Notes: generated by a model from the sequence alone, not told the origin. Counted from the first letter of the stretch, positions 12,957 to 24,790 are shown. The stretch: DNA of 64,000 nt from Lycium barbarum (GCF_019175385.1 NC_083345.1:14656027-14720026), one strand, 5' to 3'. Made by a program: numbers and translations.

Positions 12957-13202
12957 TGAGAGAAAACAAGTGGATAAAAGATTTTGTATTGACTTGACTT
13001 GAATTGAATTGAATTACATTTGAGCGTAGGAAATAAGATATTTGTAGACTACATTGGCCAACTGCACTACAGCTGGCATCTAACTAATTATTACATTCAA
13101 AACTAACTAACTAACTCATGATCACAACAACAACTAACTCTAACAAACTCTGACATGTGATATACCTAATATACACTCACGTATACATTTGATTTTTTGA
13201 CA
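12957..13202 (-). mobile_element. 3' LTR of truncated copia element
   Basis: On the minus strand the LTR begins TGTCAAAAAATCAAATG at 13202 and ends CTCTCA at 12957. It directly follows a purine tract (13203-13213 on the complementary strand, TTGAAGGGGAG), the usual polypurine tract position. The left border is the less certain one. Confidence 0.65.
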
Positions 13203-14932
13203 CTCCCCTTCAAGTTGGTGGGTGAAACACATCTATCAATCCCAGATTGGACAAAAGCATGTGATGTTGTGAACCTTCTAAGCCCTTTGTCAGATCAGCA
13301 AACTGCAACTTGGTGTTGACATAAGTTGGCAAGATTGTCCCATCTTTGAACTTCTCCCTTACAAAATGACAATCAATCTCAATATGTTTTTTTCGTTCAT
13401 GGAATTTTGGATTCCCTACTATCTGTATAGAAGCTTTGCTGTCACAATAAACCTTTATGGGAAACTTCACATCAACTTGTAGTTCCTTTAATAATCCTAT
13501 CAACCAAACAATCTCATAAACTGCTGTGGTCATGCTTCTATACTCAGCTTCAACTGAGCTTCTACTTAATATGTGTTGCTTCTTGGATTTTCAGGAGATC
13601 AGTGATTGCCCAAGTTGCACAACAAATCCTGTTACTGATCTCCTAGTGTTGGGGCAAGAAGTCCGGTCTGAGTTCAAAAAGTTGCTAATTCTTTAATAGA
13701 ATTCCCCCTCAGCAATATTCCTAATCCTAGTGATCTTTTGACATACCTCACCACTCTTAAAGCTGCATCCCAGTGAGACTTCTTTTGCATCTACATGAAC
13801 TGACTTAAGACCTACTCTGCAAAACAAATATCTAGTCTTGTGATGGTCAGATAAATCAGCTTTCCTACCAATTTATGGTAACTGCCTATATCTTGAAGTA
13901 CTGGATCATCTGTCTTTCTTCTTGTTGAATCATCTGCCTTGTCACATATTTCATCATACTCTACTGAGATCAACTTGACATTTGCTTATAATGGAGTGGA
14001 TGATGGTTTTGCACCACTGAGTCCTAATACCGAAATCAACTCCAGTGTATATTTTCTCCGATTAAGTAGTATGCCATGCTTTAATCTCATCACTTCTATC
14101 CCAAGGAAGTACTTCAATATTCCTAAGACTTTAACCTTGAACTCACTATGCAAATATTTTTTTGTCTCATCAACCAAGCTAGAATTTTTTCCTGTTATCA
14201 GTAAATCATCAATATATATCAAGATGATGACAAATTCCTTTCCTTTGTTCTTGGTAAACAATGAATGATGATGTGAGCTTTATGTGTATCCATCATGTTT
14301 TAGTGCAATAGTCAACTTTATGTTCCACTGCTTTGAAGCTTGTTTCAACCCATATAGAAACTTCAAAAGTTTGCATACTTTATTTTCCCCTTGTCTGTGG
14401 AATCCTTGTGGAAAAGACATGTACACATCTTCCTCCAAATTTCCTTCGAGGAAGGCATTGTTAACATCCATCTGGAATAACTCCCAATCATTTGATGCTG
14501 CTCTGTTGATCATTGTCCTTACAGTAACCATTTTTGCTACTGGTGTGAAGGTTTCATGATAGTTTAAACCTTCTCTTTGTGTGTTGCCTTTAGGCACTAG
14601 CCTTGCTTTGTATTTGTCAACCTCTCCATTAGCTTTTAACTTCACTTTGTATACCTATTTGGAACCAATAGTTTGCTTTCCTGGTGGAAATTTAACAAGT
14701 TCCCATGTGTTGTTATCCACAAGTGCTTCAATCTTCTTCTGTATTGCTTCCATCCACACCCTGTCCTTTGAAGCTTCACGGAAATTTCTGGGTTCCAAAA
14801 CACCAGAAAAATATCTCAAATATGTTTGATATGCTGGAGAGAGAGGAGAGTAGGATAGACGGCTGGAAATAGGATATGCACAGTGACCATTATGTTGAGA
14901 TATTTCAACTCCACTAACCGAGCAACTCATGT
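13203..14932 (-). pseudogene. Ty1/copia pol fragment: RT and RNase H
   Basis: Reading from 14930 down to 13210 on the minus strand, the fragment begins at the N-terminal part of reverse transcriptase (EALVDNNTWELVKFPPGKQT). It continues through KARLVPKGNTQREG, the FLEGNLEEDVYM stretch and YGLKQASKQW to an intact catalytic YIDDLLITG near 14210. RNase H follows with CDSKASIQIVGNPKFHERKK and the FADLTKGL end. Gag, protease, integrase and the 5' LTR are absent. In-frame stops interrupt it, for example TAA about 3 codons after GYT near 14268, and TAGs near 13790 and 13820 where glutamine codons are expected. All fit single C-to-T changes. It lies inside the 12.5-19 kb gene remnant. The element is dead. 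Confidence 0.88.
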
Positions 14933-14940
14933 TACTGTTG
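14905..14940. repeat. LTR-like patch at the truncation point of the copia fragment
   Basis: A 28-bp stretch (starting ATTTCAACTCCACTAACC and ending GCAACTCA) is identical to part of the LTRs at 19425-21580 (near 19575) and, with one change, 29062-29947 (near 29212). It sits exactly where the pol homology stops. Confidence 0.6.
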
Positions 14941-15930
14941 CAACATCTGCAGCAACTGTTTGATTATTACCAATAGGTTTGGAATCTATTGCAACATATT
15001 TGTAACTTTTTTGAAACTACTGAACATAAGGAAGCCGTTGCAACATGTGATGAATCTATTGCTACAACCTCAACAACTTTTTGATTTTTTCCAACATGTG
15101 AGGAATCTGTTGCAACAACTTTCTTGATTATTACAATGACTTTATGACTTGTTTGAAACTACTGAACATAATTTGAACAACTGACATACATACTGACATA
15201 TGATATATTGATACTGAACACACACACACACATATATGGTGGATGATGAACATTACGCAATTTTCGTTTTATATATATATATAACAAAAATTGCATAATG
15301 TATTATCCACCATAATCCACCAAGAACATAAAATACAAACTTATAAATAATTGTTCATCAGCCCCCCTTAGGGCTCCAAAAGTACAAATTAACAGTTGCG
15401 ATATGTTCAACAACTAACTAGTTGTTGCAACAAGTCCTGTTACTTGTTGAACAAACACCTACATGTTACAGAGCTGTTGCAACATATTTTTTACTTGTTG
15501 GAAATTTTCAGCAATTTATTAACAACAAAACATACATTTGTGATTTGAACAAGATCTAGATATCACTTAGGTGAGTTATTGCAACTGATCACTTAGTTGT
15601 TGGTGACAGGTTCGGTTGTCTCTATTTCATCCAACAGCTGTATGTCCAAAAACTAATGTAGTTGTTGCAACAAGTCTACTTGTTGTGACAAGTCAGTGAG
15701 TTGTTAGAAAGAGTAGAAGCTGTCCAACAACTTTCACAGTTATTGCCACAAGTAGGCTAAATTATTTATATACATTTTAGCAGTTGTTGCAACAGATTAG
15801 TACACAAGTTGCAACAACTGCATAAATTGTTGCAAAAATTATAACAACTGTTGCAATAAATTCAGAAGCTCTTATACAACATCTTTAGCACTTATTGTAA
15901 CAACTGTAACTGCTACTGTAAATTGTCGGA
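14930..15930. repeat. Field of GTTGCAAC-type motifs
   Basis: About 1 kb densely filled with GTTGCAAC, TTGTTGCAAC, CAACAACTG and shortened forms on both strands, separated by 15-50 bp of unrelated sequence. No period is constant, so it is not a simple tandem array. Such crowded short motifs in both orientations resemble the subterminal repeats that transposases of CACTA or hAT elements bind (family knowledge; here inference). The CACTA MITE at 5102 carries related words. No coding sequence. Confidence 0.6.
15237..15312. repeat. 76-bp hairpin, possible tiny MITE
   Basis: TGGTGGATGATGAACATTA is answered by TAATGTATTATCCACCA across a short AT spacer (TATATATATATA). The arms are about 35 bp with a few mismatches. 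It sits within the GTTGCAAC field. Confidence 0.6.
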
Positions 15931-16129
15931 AAATCAGCAGCTATACCTACATGATTAATTGAAATAAAACGGCATTATTTTACTTACCAAATGAGCAGAA
16001 ATAACCCATGAAGTAATGCCCAGCGCTACACGAATGAAATTCAGTTCGAAAATTATGTAAATCGGGTGAGTTTGTGTTTCTTCTCTTGAGCAACTTTTTT
16101 TAAAATAAAAGAAGAAAGCAGCAGTAGCA

Positions 16130-16500
16130 AAAAAGGAGGAGGGGGATGGGGTGGGTGGAGTAAGAAACAAAAAAAATCTAAAACTTCTTTTCAAGATTTT
16201 TTTTTTTTGGGTGGGTGGGTGTTGCAAAAAATCAAAAACAAAAACTTTTTTTTAAAACAAAATTAAATTTTTTTGGGGTGGGTGGGTGGAGTAAAAAACC
16301 AAAAAAAAAAATTCAAAACTTTTTTTGGGTGGGGAGGGGGGGGGGGGGTGGTGCAAAAAACCAAAAATAAAAACTTTTCAAAATTTTTTTTTAAAGCAAA
16401 ATTGATTTTTTTTAGGGTGGAGGTGGTGGGGTGTTGGGTCACGGGGGAGGGAGAGAGGAGAAGGAGGGGGGCTGGTAGGTTTCTTGGGATTAAGTTGGGG
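16130..16500. repeat. G-rich tandem array of about 65-bp units
   Basis: Four to five degenerate units alternate a G block (GGGTGGGTGGGTG, GGGGTGGGTGGGTGG, GGGTGGGGAGGGG and so on) with an A/T block containing GTAAAAAACCAAAAA or GTGCAAAAAACC and AAAACTTTT. The G blocks have the spacing of G-quadruplex-forming sequence. ORFs across it are low-complexity artefacts. Confidence 0.7.
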
Positions 16501-16662
16501 GGTTGTATTTTTTAAAAGTTTAACAAGTTTTAAAATTACATTTTGGACCCCAATTAACTTAATCACAAATTTAAGTGGGCTTTGACTTGGGCTGGTCAAA
16601 GTTATCACCTCAAGTAATTGCAAAACTTGGATGTCACCTTGCTTTAAATTTTCAATTATCTT

Positions 16663-16890
16663 ATGGCTGGGATCATGTCCCTCTCTTCTACGGAGAAGGA
16701 GTCGTCCTCGGAGAAGAAATTGAAACTCGATGATGAAAACAACAAGGATGATTTGAAGATTGATGATGGAGACCGAAAAGGGAAGGAAGAGTCAGTCAAG
16801 TATGATCCTTATGATTGGCTTACTTGGCCAGATAAGGACGTCTTTATAAACACTATCAACAACTACGTGAAAGCGATGTATGATTATTAA
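16663..16890 (+). pseudogene. Acidic/lysine-rich N-terminal exon, cystatin-like gene remnant
   Basis: ATG at 16663 opens 75 codons: a serine-rich start (MAGIMSLSSTEKESSSEK), a charged Asp/Glu/Lys stretch, then YDPYDWLTWPDKDVFINT. The final conserved-looking part precedes a possible GT donor at 16878 (GCGAT|GTATGA). I take it as the 5' exon of the gene whose last exons lie at 18545-18968, because related plant proteins that I recall have a charged head before a WPD-containing stretch and a cystatin/monellin-like domain. This is recall, not alignment. The reading phase at the proposed donor does not match the exon at 18545, so an exon is missing or the model is wrong. Confidence 0.45.
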
Positions 16891-17316
16891 TATTTATTAT
16901 TTTTCATTAGGCGCTTATCACAATGGCCATAACAATACTAAGGAAAATATAGTACTACTTGTAACTTATTGTAAATAACTTTATCTGTAACTGTAATTTG
17001 CTTGAAGAAATTAAAGGGAAAGGTGAATATCCAATTTGTTAGTAACTACTTGTGTACGTAGTTTAGTTAGTGCCTGGATCTCTGTGTGTTTTACGTCTTT
17101 TTTTAGTATGCATATTTTTTCTGTATATGGCTCAAGACATTATGAAATTTTATGCGAGAACACTTAAATATGACATTCCTCCTTTTGGATCATTCAACAT
17201 CTACGCACGATTCAAGTCCACTATTTTTTATTGGGTTGGCAGCGGTGGCAGTAAACATACGAAGAAGCCAAGTACATTCTACATCTACAACATATACATA
17301 AAAAAATCATCTTAAG

Positions 17317-18544
17317 CTTATATATGCAATGTAAATTTTCGACCACGGGGATTCAGACGAACCCCTTTGCCTACTCTAGCTTCACCTATGGACTTGTCTT
17401 AGTATTCAGACGAATGGCGGCGTGAAGTTGATGAGCAAGGAAGATTTCGTTTTTCTAGTCGGCCAAGTGGCCCCTTCTTCCATATCCAGGAATTAGTCAT
17501 TTAAGGATCAGTTGATGTGTTGGGGACTGAAGTTTGATACAGAGCTTTTTGGTTGTTAAATTATACTAGCATGACTGAGCAACATCCAATAGCTCCAATC
17601 CTTCTGGTTTGCACTAAAATGTCTTGGGAGGGGATGGTATTTTGATATATGTTGATTTTAGATTCATTTTTCCCATATCTCATTTGTATGAACCTCATAA
17701 TGTGTACAATATGTCCAATAAAAATGCATGTTAGGCATACTTAGTTCTCAGGCACTGCACTCTATGAAGTATGAAGGTGAATCATTCTATGCGACTAGTC
17801 TCCACCAAGTTGTCACATTTGAACTGGATTTCTTTTAACCGTGTTTGGAAGATCACTGCTTGAAAAGACATTAAACAGGGCCTAATTGCATTTTGGCCTC
17901 ATGTTAAATGCAAGGCACTTTGCTTGGCTGTAAGTAATTTTGGGTTGACGTGCTCCCTTAGCTGTTGAGGCATAAAATTGACTGCATTTTCTTGAGTTAT
18001 GCCTGAGTAGAAGAAGAAGGGGAGGTTTTATTTTGAATCTGGCAATATCTTTCTCTTCTTTTTGTTTTCCCTTTATTGCGATCACCTCTTCTTTTTTTGT
18101 TGTTCTCACATCAGTGAGTGTCTCCCGGTGGTCTTGTATGTACCTTGACTATTTTTCTCCGTGTGCCTTGTTTCTCTTGCATTTTATATATGGATGGCCC
18201 AATAATTGATTGTAGAGATGGATTTGAATCTACTACTCTGCTGTTGGATGTTCAAAATTCCCTGCGTTTTTCCTATTTTGTTGTACATGTTCGCCTTATT
18301 AAAACTCTAAACTCTAGTCTGCTCAAACATACGTATTTGCATGCATAACTTGTGTATATGATAGAATCTGCTTCGTGAAAACACATTCTATTGTGGTACA
18401 AGTTTTCAACTATCAAATTTGTGATTAAATTCTACTCTCTTTGTTTAGATCACTCAGAATTCGAATGCTGAATTATGTCCAAAAAATATAAACCTTTTTA
18501 CTGTCTTGCAATTCTCATCAGTTTATTTATATGTATCTTAACAG
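17317..18544. other. Intron-like or intergenic stretch
   Basis: No supported gene. A short frame at 17125-17314 (ARTLKYDIPPFGSFNIYARF) looks protein-like but belongs to no family I can name. The rest is T-rich, as in plant introns. Confidence 0.4.
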
Positions 18545-18968
18545 GGTTTTGAGTTTGATGAATACCCTGGGCCGTGCATGTTTGCTCCCATTTATCCCAT
18601 TGTAGAATTTGGACTTTTTCCCGATTTTGTGGATAGGATCAAGAGTTATGCTTCAATGGCAATCAGACGGTACTTTGGCGATGATGTATGACCTGTACTT
18701 TGTTATTTTCCCATTGCCTACTATCTTGCCCTTTCTTTCATATTGAATTTTACCTATTACAAACTGCAGGTTAAGGAACACAGTATTAAGGAGATTGTGA
18801 AGATAAATGCGGTGATGTGACTTTGAATACTACATTACCTTTAAAATTGAAAACGATGGGGACGAAGAGAATTTTCAAGCTAAGGTGGTACGCACGATTG
18901 AGAAGACAACAGAGATTTTAATTTGCAGGCGCAAAAAGTTCTTAACTTTTTCTGAAATATTGCGGTGA
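18545..18968 (+). pseudogene. Cystatin-like domain gene, last two exons, frameshifted
   Basis: Exon 18545-18685 follows an acceptor (TTAACAG), gives 47 codons (GFEFDEYPGPCMFAPIYPIV, then FPDFVDRIKSYASMAIRRYF) and ends at a GT donor. The next exon starts at 18770 after CTGCAG. It encodes SIKEIVKINAV and, in a shifted frame, CDFEYYITFKIENDG, FQAKVVRTIEKTTEILICRR and a TGA at 18966. The arrangement (IKSYASMAIRRY helix, then VKINAV and YYITFK strands) fits the plant cystatin/monellin-fold proteins related to cysteine protease inhibitors. A single extra base near 18815 breaks the frame, so no complete domain can be made. Inhibitory activity is not implied: no QxVxG loop is visible. Confidence 0.65.
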
Positions 18969-19419
18969 CTCTGGGCGTTTGGTGTTTCTTCTGGAAAAAA
19001 AAAAACTGTGCTTTCTTTTACTAAATGAGAGATAGCATTTTTTTCCCATTGACAACTTATAAGCAAGGTAAACATATTTCTTTTAATGGATCTCAAACAA
19101 TATGCTATAACGTATTTGCTAAAATCGAGACAGGGACGAGAATTTAGAGAGACAAGAATAGTGAGAGAAATCTTTCTGCTTTGTCTTCATCATAATGACC
19201 TCCTTATATACAAGTAAGGCCCTTCTTACCCTAGTATAATAAGGTAACTCTATCCTAATAGAACTACAAACCTATATTTTATAAATTTATCATAAATAAA
19301 CCAAATTTATTACAGTTAGACTAGAATAGGGATCCCACTCACCTAGGGATTCACCAACTCACCGAAGTTTGTCCAGTCACACCCGGTCTCAATAGTATTT
19401 GTTCCCGGTATCTAAAATG
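18969..19419. other. Intergenic
   Basis: Gene 3' flank followed by AT-rich sequence up to the AGTTG target duplication (19420-19424) of the next element. It has an LTR-leader look near 19140-19210, but no partner repeat was found. Confidence 0.4.
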
Positions 19420-19424
19420 AGTTG

Positions 19425-21580
19425 TGATGTGGGTTGTGCGTTTACCAAACAGTATGAAGGGACCTGGTTGTGTGCCAGTTCCCTTATGCAGTGCAATACG
19501 AAAATCAACACAAGATTTTTATGTGAAAAACTCCTTGCTCAAAGGATAAAAAATCACGACCTACCCCAGTAGGATTTCAACTCCACTAACCGAGCAACTC
19601 AAGTTACAACTCTATCGTAAGCTAGGAATTAACTCTTATAATCCCTCACCCTTACAATAACGCTTATTGATAATGTCCAAATCCACTCCTCAAAGAGAAA
19701 GCGTACACGGTCGTATGCAATATAATTTACACAACTATGAGTCGGGGTCGATCCCACAGGGAACATTGATAATATTTTTATTTTAAGAAAATTATAAATA
19801 ATGCAAAAATGTAAACTAACCTAGAAAGCAAGTAAAATGATCAATGACCACAAGCATGAATACAAAGAACTCTCAAGTAACGATCTAATATATTTTATGA
19901 TATTACAACTAAGAGCGGGTTTTTGTTAATAGATAATGATTTCTAAAATCTCATTGAAAGTCTTCCAACCAAATCAATGAATTTCACTCTAAGCTTTTCC
20001 AAGCCTTAGATTGTGATATTAAGCACAATCAATTTAACCTCAAGTAACTATCCTCTTCCGAGCTCAAGTTATTAGATGGGTTTAATGACCCAAATTCTTG
20101 TTAATTAATCTTTCCCAAGATTTCCTCTTCCGAGCTCAATCAAAGTAAATATGCAAGTCTTAGGGTTAGCTAATCCCTTAAGAAACATTAAATAACAAGA
20201 TTGATTAAAACAACAAAGACCCACTTCAATAGCAATAAAAATCATTCAATACATAAGCATAACAAGAGATTTAATCCAACACTTGATAATGAATAATATC
20301 ATAAACAAGATTCCAGTGAAAGAAGAAAATACTACACACTTAAATAGTCAATACAAAATAAGGAATTCAAGAAAGGTTTAAGAAATATCTCATTAAGGTG
20401 GTCCAATCTTCTCCTCCAATGGTGTAGATGAAACCCTAGCACTCCAAGCTTGTATGAAATGGCCAAAGATCAGTTTTATAAACCCTAGCATTCTATTTAT
20501 AGCATTGCCAAAACGGGAACAAATTGTGGACAAAAGTACCCTGCGTGCACAACATGCTACTCGCATCTGGTGTAGCATGTTGTGCATAACTATAGCATGT
20601 TGTGCAAGCAGCTGTGGTGCAGCAAGTGCTGCTCCCAGGCACAACATGCTACTCGCATATGGTGTCGCAGGTGCTGCACTAACTATCTTCAATTGCTTAT
20701 ATCTCTGTCAGCACATGCTGCAGCTAGTGCTGCTCGCATGCATAATTCGCTACTCGCATGTGCTGCTAGCATGTGCCGCATTTCAGCGTTTTTGCTCCAT
20801 TTTGCTCCGTTATGATCTCCGACCATCTTATCCTACAAAACGACATAAATACACGAAAAGTAACACCAAAAGTTCTTAAAGAGTCACAAAAGCTTAAAGA
20901 ATTAGCATCAAATATCCCGTAATTTCACGGCACATCACTTGTGCAACCCTCACACTTGACTACCCCTAGCCAAGCACACTAATATACCTAGACTCACCCA
21001 GCCTAGTGTATCACTCAAAGGCACCCTTTGAAAATTCACCACAGTGACAAACTCTAGCTACACACTAATACAACTAAGCTAACTCTAGCCTAGTATACCA
21101 CTCAAGAGCTTTTGGAAGCAACCTTGAGAATTTAGGACACCTACAAACAGCTTCTAAACAAGAAGAGTAAGTTTTCAGTTTAAGCACAAATGACCAAAGA
21201 TTTAGAACTAAAAGAACATAGACTATACGCATATTAGGATCTGGTTCTTCAGCTTGAAAGTAACTTTGTTCGTGAGAGATCTTGAGAACTTGTGTCAGTA
21301 GCTTTACACGATTTAGATTTGGTTCTCACGTCTACCAAATATATTGCCATCATGTTGTATATATAGTGGAAGTATGTGGGGTGAAAAGAGACCACTATTA
21401 AATTTTAACCTAAAGCATGGGCTAGCTCACTGCTATACTTGTGGCTAGCAAGTGGCTCGGCTTTACAGCTGTCACTGCCGACAGTGCAAGGTGCATAGAG
21501 AGCAGATTACAAACCAAGTCTCCATTTGGTTCTGAAACAGTTTGACAATCATCAAAACATGAATGCACTTGGAACTATCA
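19425..21580 (-). mobile_element. 3' LTR of the LARD-like element (interrupted)
   Basis: About 881 bp once the 1270-bp insertion and its 5-bp duplication are removed. It aligns along its whole length with the 5' LTR at 29062-29947 (landmarks: GCGTTTACCAAACAGTATG, CACGACCTACCCCAGTAGG, TGGTTCTGAAACAGTTTGAC). The two LTRs differ at many positions (roughly one in ten over the first 120 bp by eye), so the insertion is not recent. Confidence 0.9.
19668..20937. mobile_element. 1270-bp solo LTR nested in the 3' LTR
   Basis: Starts TGATAATGTCC and ends CGGCACATCA, with target duplications CTTAT (19663-19667) and CTTGT (20938-20942). The uninterrupted sequence GCTTATGCAACCCTC in the other LTR (29290-29304) proves the empty site. 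There are no internal coding or primer sites, so it is a solo LTR or a very short element. On the minus strand it reads TGATGTGCCGTG...ATTATCA. An internal repeat of ACAACATGCTACTCGCAT (near 20550 and 20641) is present. Confidence 0.85.
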
Positions 21581-22151
21581 ATTTCTCCCTTTTTGATGAT
21601 GACAAACTCATAGACTATGTTCCCCCTGAGAACCAGCTTCCCATTTGTTCCCCCTGCAAAGCAGACCATCATTGTCAAGGCACCTGCAATATGTTAGCAA
21701 CATAATACCATTTTAACTGGAAGACAAATATTGCCACAATATCATCACATATCAATCTTCTAGTTTTTCCCCCTTAATCACGATGCATGTTCAGTTCACT
21801 TGTTCACTTCACAGATACATCTTCCCCCTTTTGGCATTATCAAACAGAGGTTAAAGCACAACCAACAAGAAGTTCATATATATTAAATCATAGCTACAAG
21901 GGAAACACTATCATGAGAAATAAGAGAAACATACAAGCAGTTAGACTAGCATAGAATAGAGTAAAAAGCCCAAACAAGTAATGCAGATACATAGCATAGT
22001 AGCCAAAACAGAGAATGCATAAAGGAGAAATTGTCATTACTTCCAGAACATTTTCATACAGAAACAGAAAATAGGGAATAGGATTCAAAAAGGCTCAGGA
22101 AGATGAATTTGATATGAACAAGCTACGGAGCTTAGGGCTTCTGTGTATTTT

Positions 22152-22519
22152 AGGCCAGATCTTTGAGAAGATTGCTCATTCGTTCACCGTTGACTCTCTG
22201 GTCCTTTATCATCTGATCCTTGAGCTCATCCACCTTCAATTACAGCCTCTCATTGTCTGACTTGAGTCTCTCAATTTCCAGTCTTGCAGCTTTTAGAGCA
22301 CTCTGAGAGATAACTTCTTTCTCTTTTTTCAGATAACTGAGTTTGAAGGATAACATTCTCAGCCTTGACCCTTTGCAGTTCAACAGTAGTGATTTCTTGA
22401 GCTTTATGCACTTTTGAGATTGTGGAGACACTTCCCACACCACTTTTCTTAGGTATACACTCATACTCTTCCATAGTTCCCATGAAAAACATATGCTTCT
22501 TAGTGCCAGTAGTAGCGTT
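22152..22519 (-). pseudogene. C-terminal coiled-coil part of the LARD internal ORF
   Basis: Minus-strand continuation of the ORF interrupted by LTR C. It starts with KKHMFFMGTMEEYECIPKK, then a coiled-coil region (VELQRVKAENVILQTQL, and after a frameshift ISQSALKAARLEIERLKSDN and VDELKDQMIKDQRVNGERMS), and ends at a TAA at 22150-22152. At least one frameshift and one in-frame stop break it. Confidence 0.6.
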
Positions 22520-22888
22520 TGTTATAGCCCGCATTTTGTATGTTCGGATATTTCGAGACAGTCGTGGTAAGTTAAGGACAAGACCATTTTCAAAAATTAT
22601 TTTAATGTACAAGTTGTTATGAATATTATTAGTGTGAAAATATTGAGAAAGACTAAGGGCAAAAAGGGAAATTCGCAAAGTGGCTTATGGTAATATTGTG
22701 AAAGGCTAGGGGCAAAACGGGAATTTCACAAAATGTTCAAGAAAATTCTTGAAGGAGGCCATTTTGGCCGTGTGTATATATATATATATAGAAAAAAAAA
22801 AGTGATGACAAAAATAAAATAGTTGGTCATCTTATTTTAATAGTTAAGAAACTTCAAGAAAAAGACACGTGTTCAAATGGTATTGGAA

Positions 22889-22890
<2 letters not shown>

Positions 22891-22930
<40 letters not shown>
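22891..22930. repeat. AT microsatellite in LTR C
   Basis: Twenty consecutive AT dinucleotides. A shorter run lies at 22776-22790. Confidence 0.95.
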
Positions 22931-22933
<3 letters not shown>

Positions 22934-24751
22934 GAGAGATGACCAAGCAAGACAAAATTATTCATGAAATTTCAAGAAGGAAACTTGGAGAGAAAAGCTA
23001 AGGCCATTTGGCCAAGGTTCCAAGATTTGTGCCCATGGAAATTGATCAAGAAAATTTATTTTCTTCTAGCATTTCAACTAATTGGAAGGTCCTTATTAAC
23101 ATGAAGGAGTTGTTGGAGTAAGTCAAGCATTAGTTTGGGTGATTTACAAAGCCTAGCCAAGTAAGAAGACAAGTGGAGGAAGGTAAGGTTCAATCTTCTT
23201 TTATACATGTTATGGATGATTTATGCATGTTGTTGTATGTAGAAATGAATGAAATTCATAAAACATGTATAAGTGTGGTATGGAAGAATAGGAGTGATGA
23301 TGGTAGGATGTGATGAATTGATTTTTATTTAGTAGTTTGATTGTTGTGTTGTGGATTCCATGATGTAAAATGAAGATTTGATGGTTTGAAATGAAGTTGT
23401 GATCATGGTGGGATTATTGAAGGAACTAATGTGACACTAGCATGAAATCTTATATTTGTAGGAATAATGTTGTCAACGTGTAGTTATGGGTATAATGCAT
23501 GAATTTGGAAGGGAGAAATGTGTTGATTTTATTGAGCTTGGAAGGTTGTAAGTTGGTTGTTGTGATTGAATTGGACATAAGAAAAGTGTTGTCGAATTAT
23601 GTAAAAGAAATTACTAACGTTAGAATGTAATTTGAATTGTTAGACAAAGTTGTTAATATGTAGATTGTTGGTGTAGTTCATGAATTGGAAGAAAACAATG
23701 TGGCTATTGTCCTTGCTAAGTTTGGAGGATGTCGGATTATTGTTAATAATGTGGCCGAGTGGAATTCTCGGATTTGTAGTTGATAATTTGGCCGAGTTAG
23801 ATTCTCGGGGATGGTGTATTTACAGGGGAGATGCTGCCGAAATTTCGGCAGATTATAAGTAAATTCGTTTGAAGAACTAAGACAAGTATGTGTCGATAAG
23901 TCTAACGATTATGTCGATTCTTTTGAATGTAGACTAGCAAGCTTGGATAAATAAGCATGGCTAATAGAAAGCGAACAAGGTATGTAAGGTTTATCCCTTC
24001 TTTCTTTTGGCATGTCCTAGAGCTAAGTAAGGTATGACATGACACGCACCTTGGGGTAACTCTACTCTTTGATTCCGAGCTTGGTTATGATGCTTATTAT
24101 CTTTTTTCATGAGCATGTCTCGTATGGTTGAGTCTATTGTATGATTAATAAATGAATAAGCTACTTCATATGGTCTTGATATGTAGCCATGATTCCGAAG
24201 CTCTGTTTGATATGCCTCCGAGGTCGTCTATGATTCTGAGTCACTTCTGATACAAGTATGTCTAATATGATCGAGCTTATTATATGATTGAATAACGAGA
24301 TAAGTATAAAGAGTTTTGTTTCTGAAAGAGTTCTGTAAGTTTAATGTCCCTATCTTTTGTAAAAGATATTGGATTTGCTTTGAAACGTTCGTAAAAGTTC
24401 TGTGGTAAAAATGCCCGTAACATTTACGTACATATGGTTCCGAAAGATATATTTGATTTGATTCATAACGATATCCGAAAGGTACTTGATATGGTTGTTG
24501 CTTTGAATTTCCAAAAACGGCTTCTGAAACGTTCTTAGAAGGTTCTGTACTTCAAACGCTCGTAACTTTCTGATACTAAGTCGGATTGACCCGAAACTTG
24601 TTTCTGAGCCTTCAAGTGTCGGTAAGTATACTTGTCTATCGAGTCTTGATTTATGTGCATATGGTTTCGCACTACTCTGTTCGTGCAAGTCTCAGTATGT
24701 CCTTCACTGCGTCCCGGGTCAGGGTATGTTCTCGTGCGTATTCCACCGCAT

Positions 24752-24790
24752 TGTTCACCGCGTCCCTCATAAAGAGAGAGTCGGGGCATG

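Noticed and set aside
13939..14829. Plus-strand frames opposite the copia pol fragment
   Set aside because: Shadows of the minus-strand RT and linker coding frames.
20393..20879. Cys/Ala-rich frames of 99 and 141 codons on both strands
   Set aside because: They come from the repeated ACAACATGCTACTCGCAT words of the solo LTR; no start context or family.
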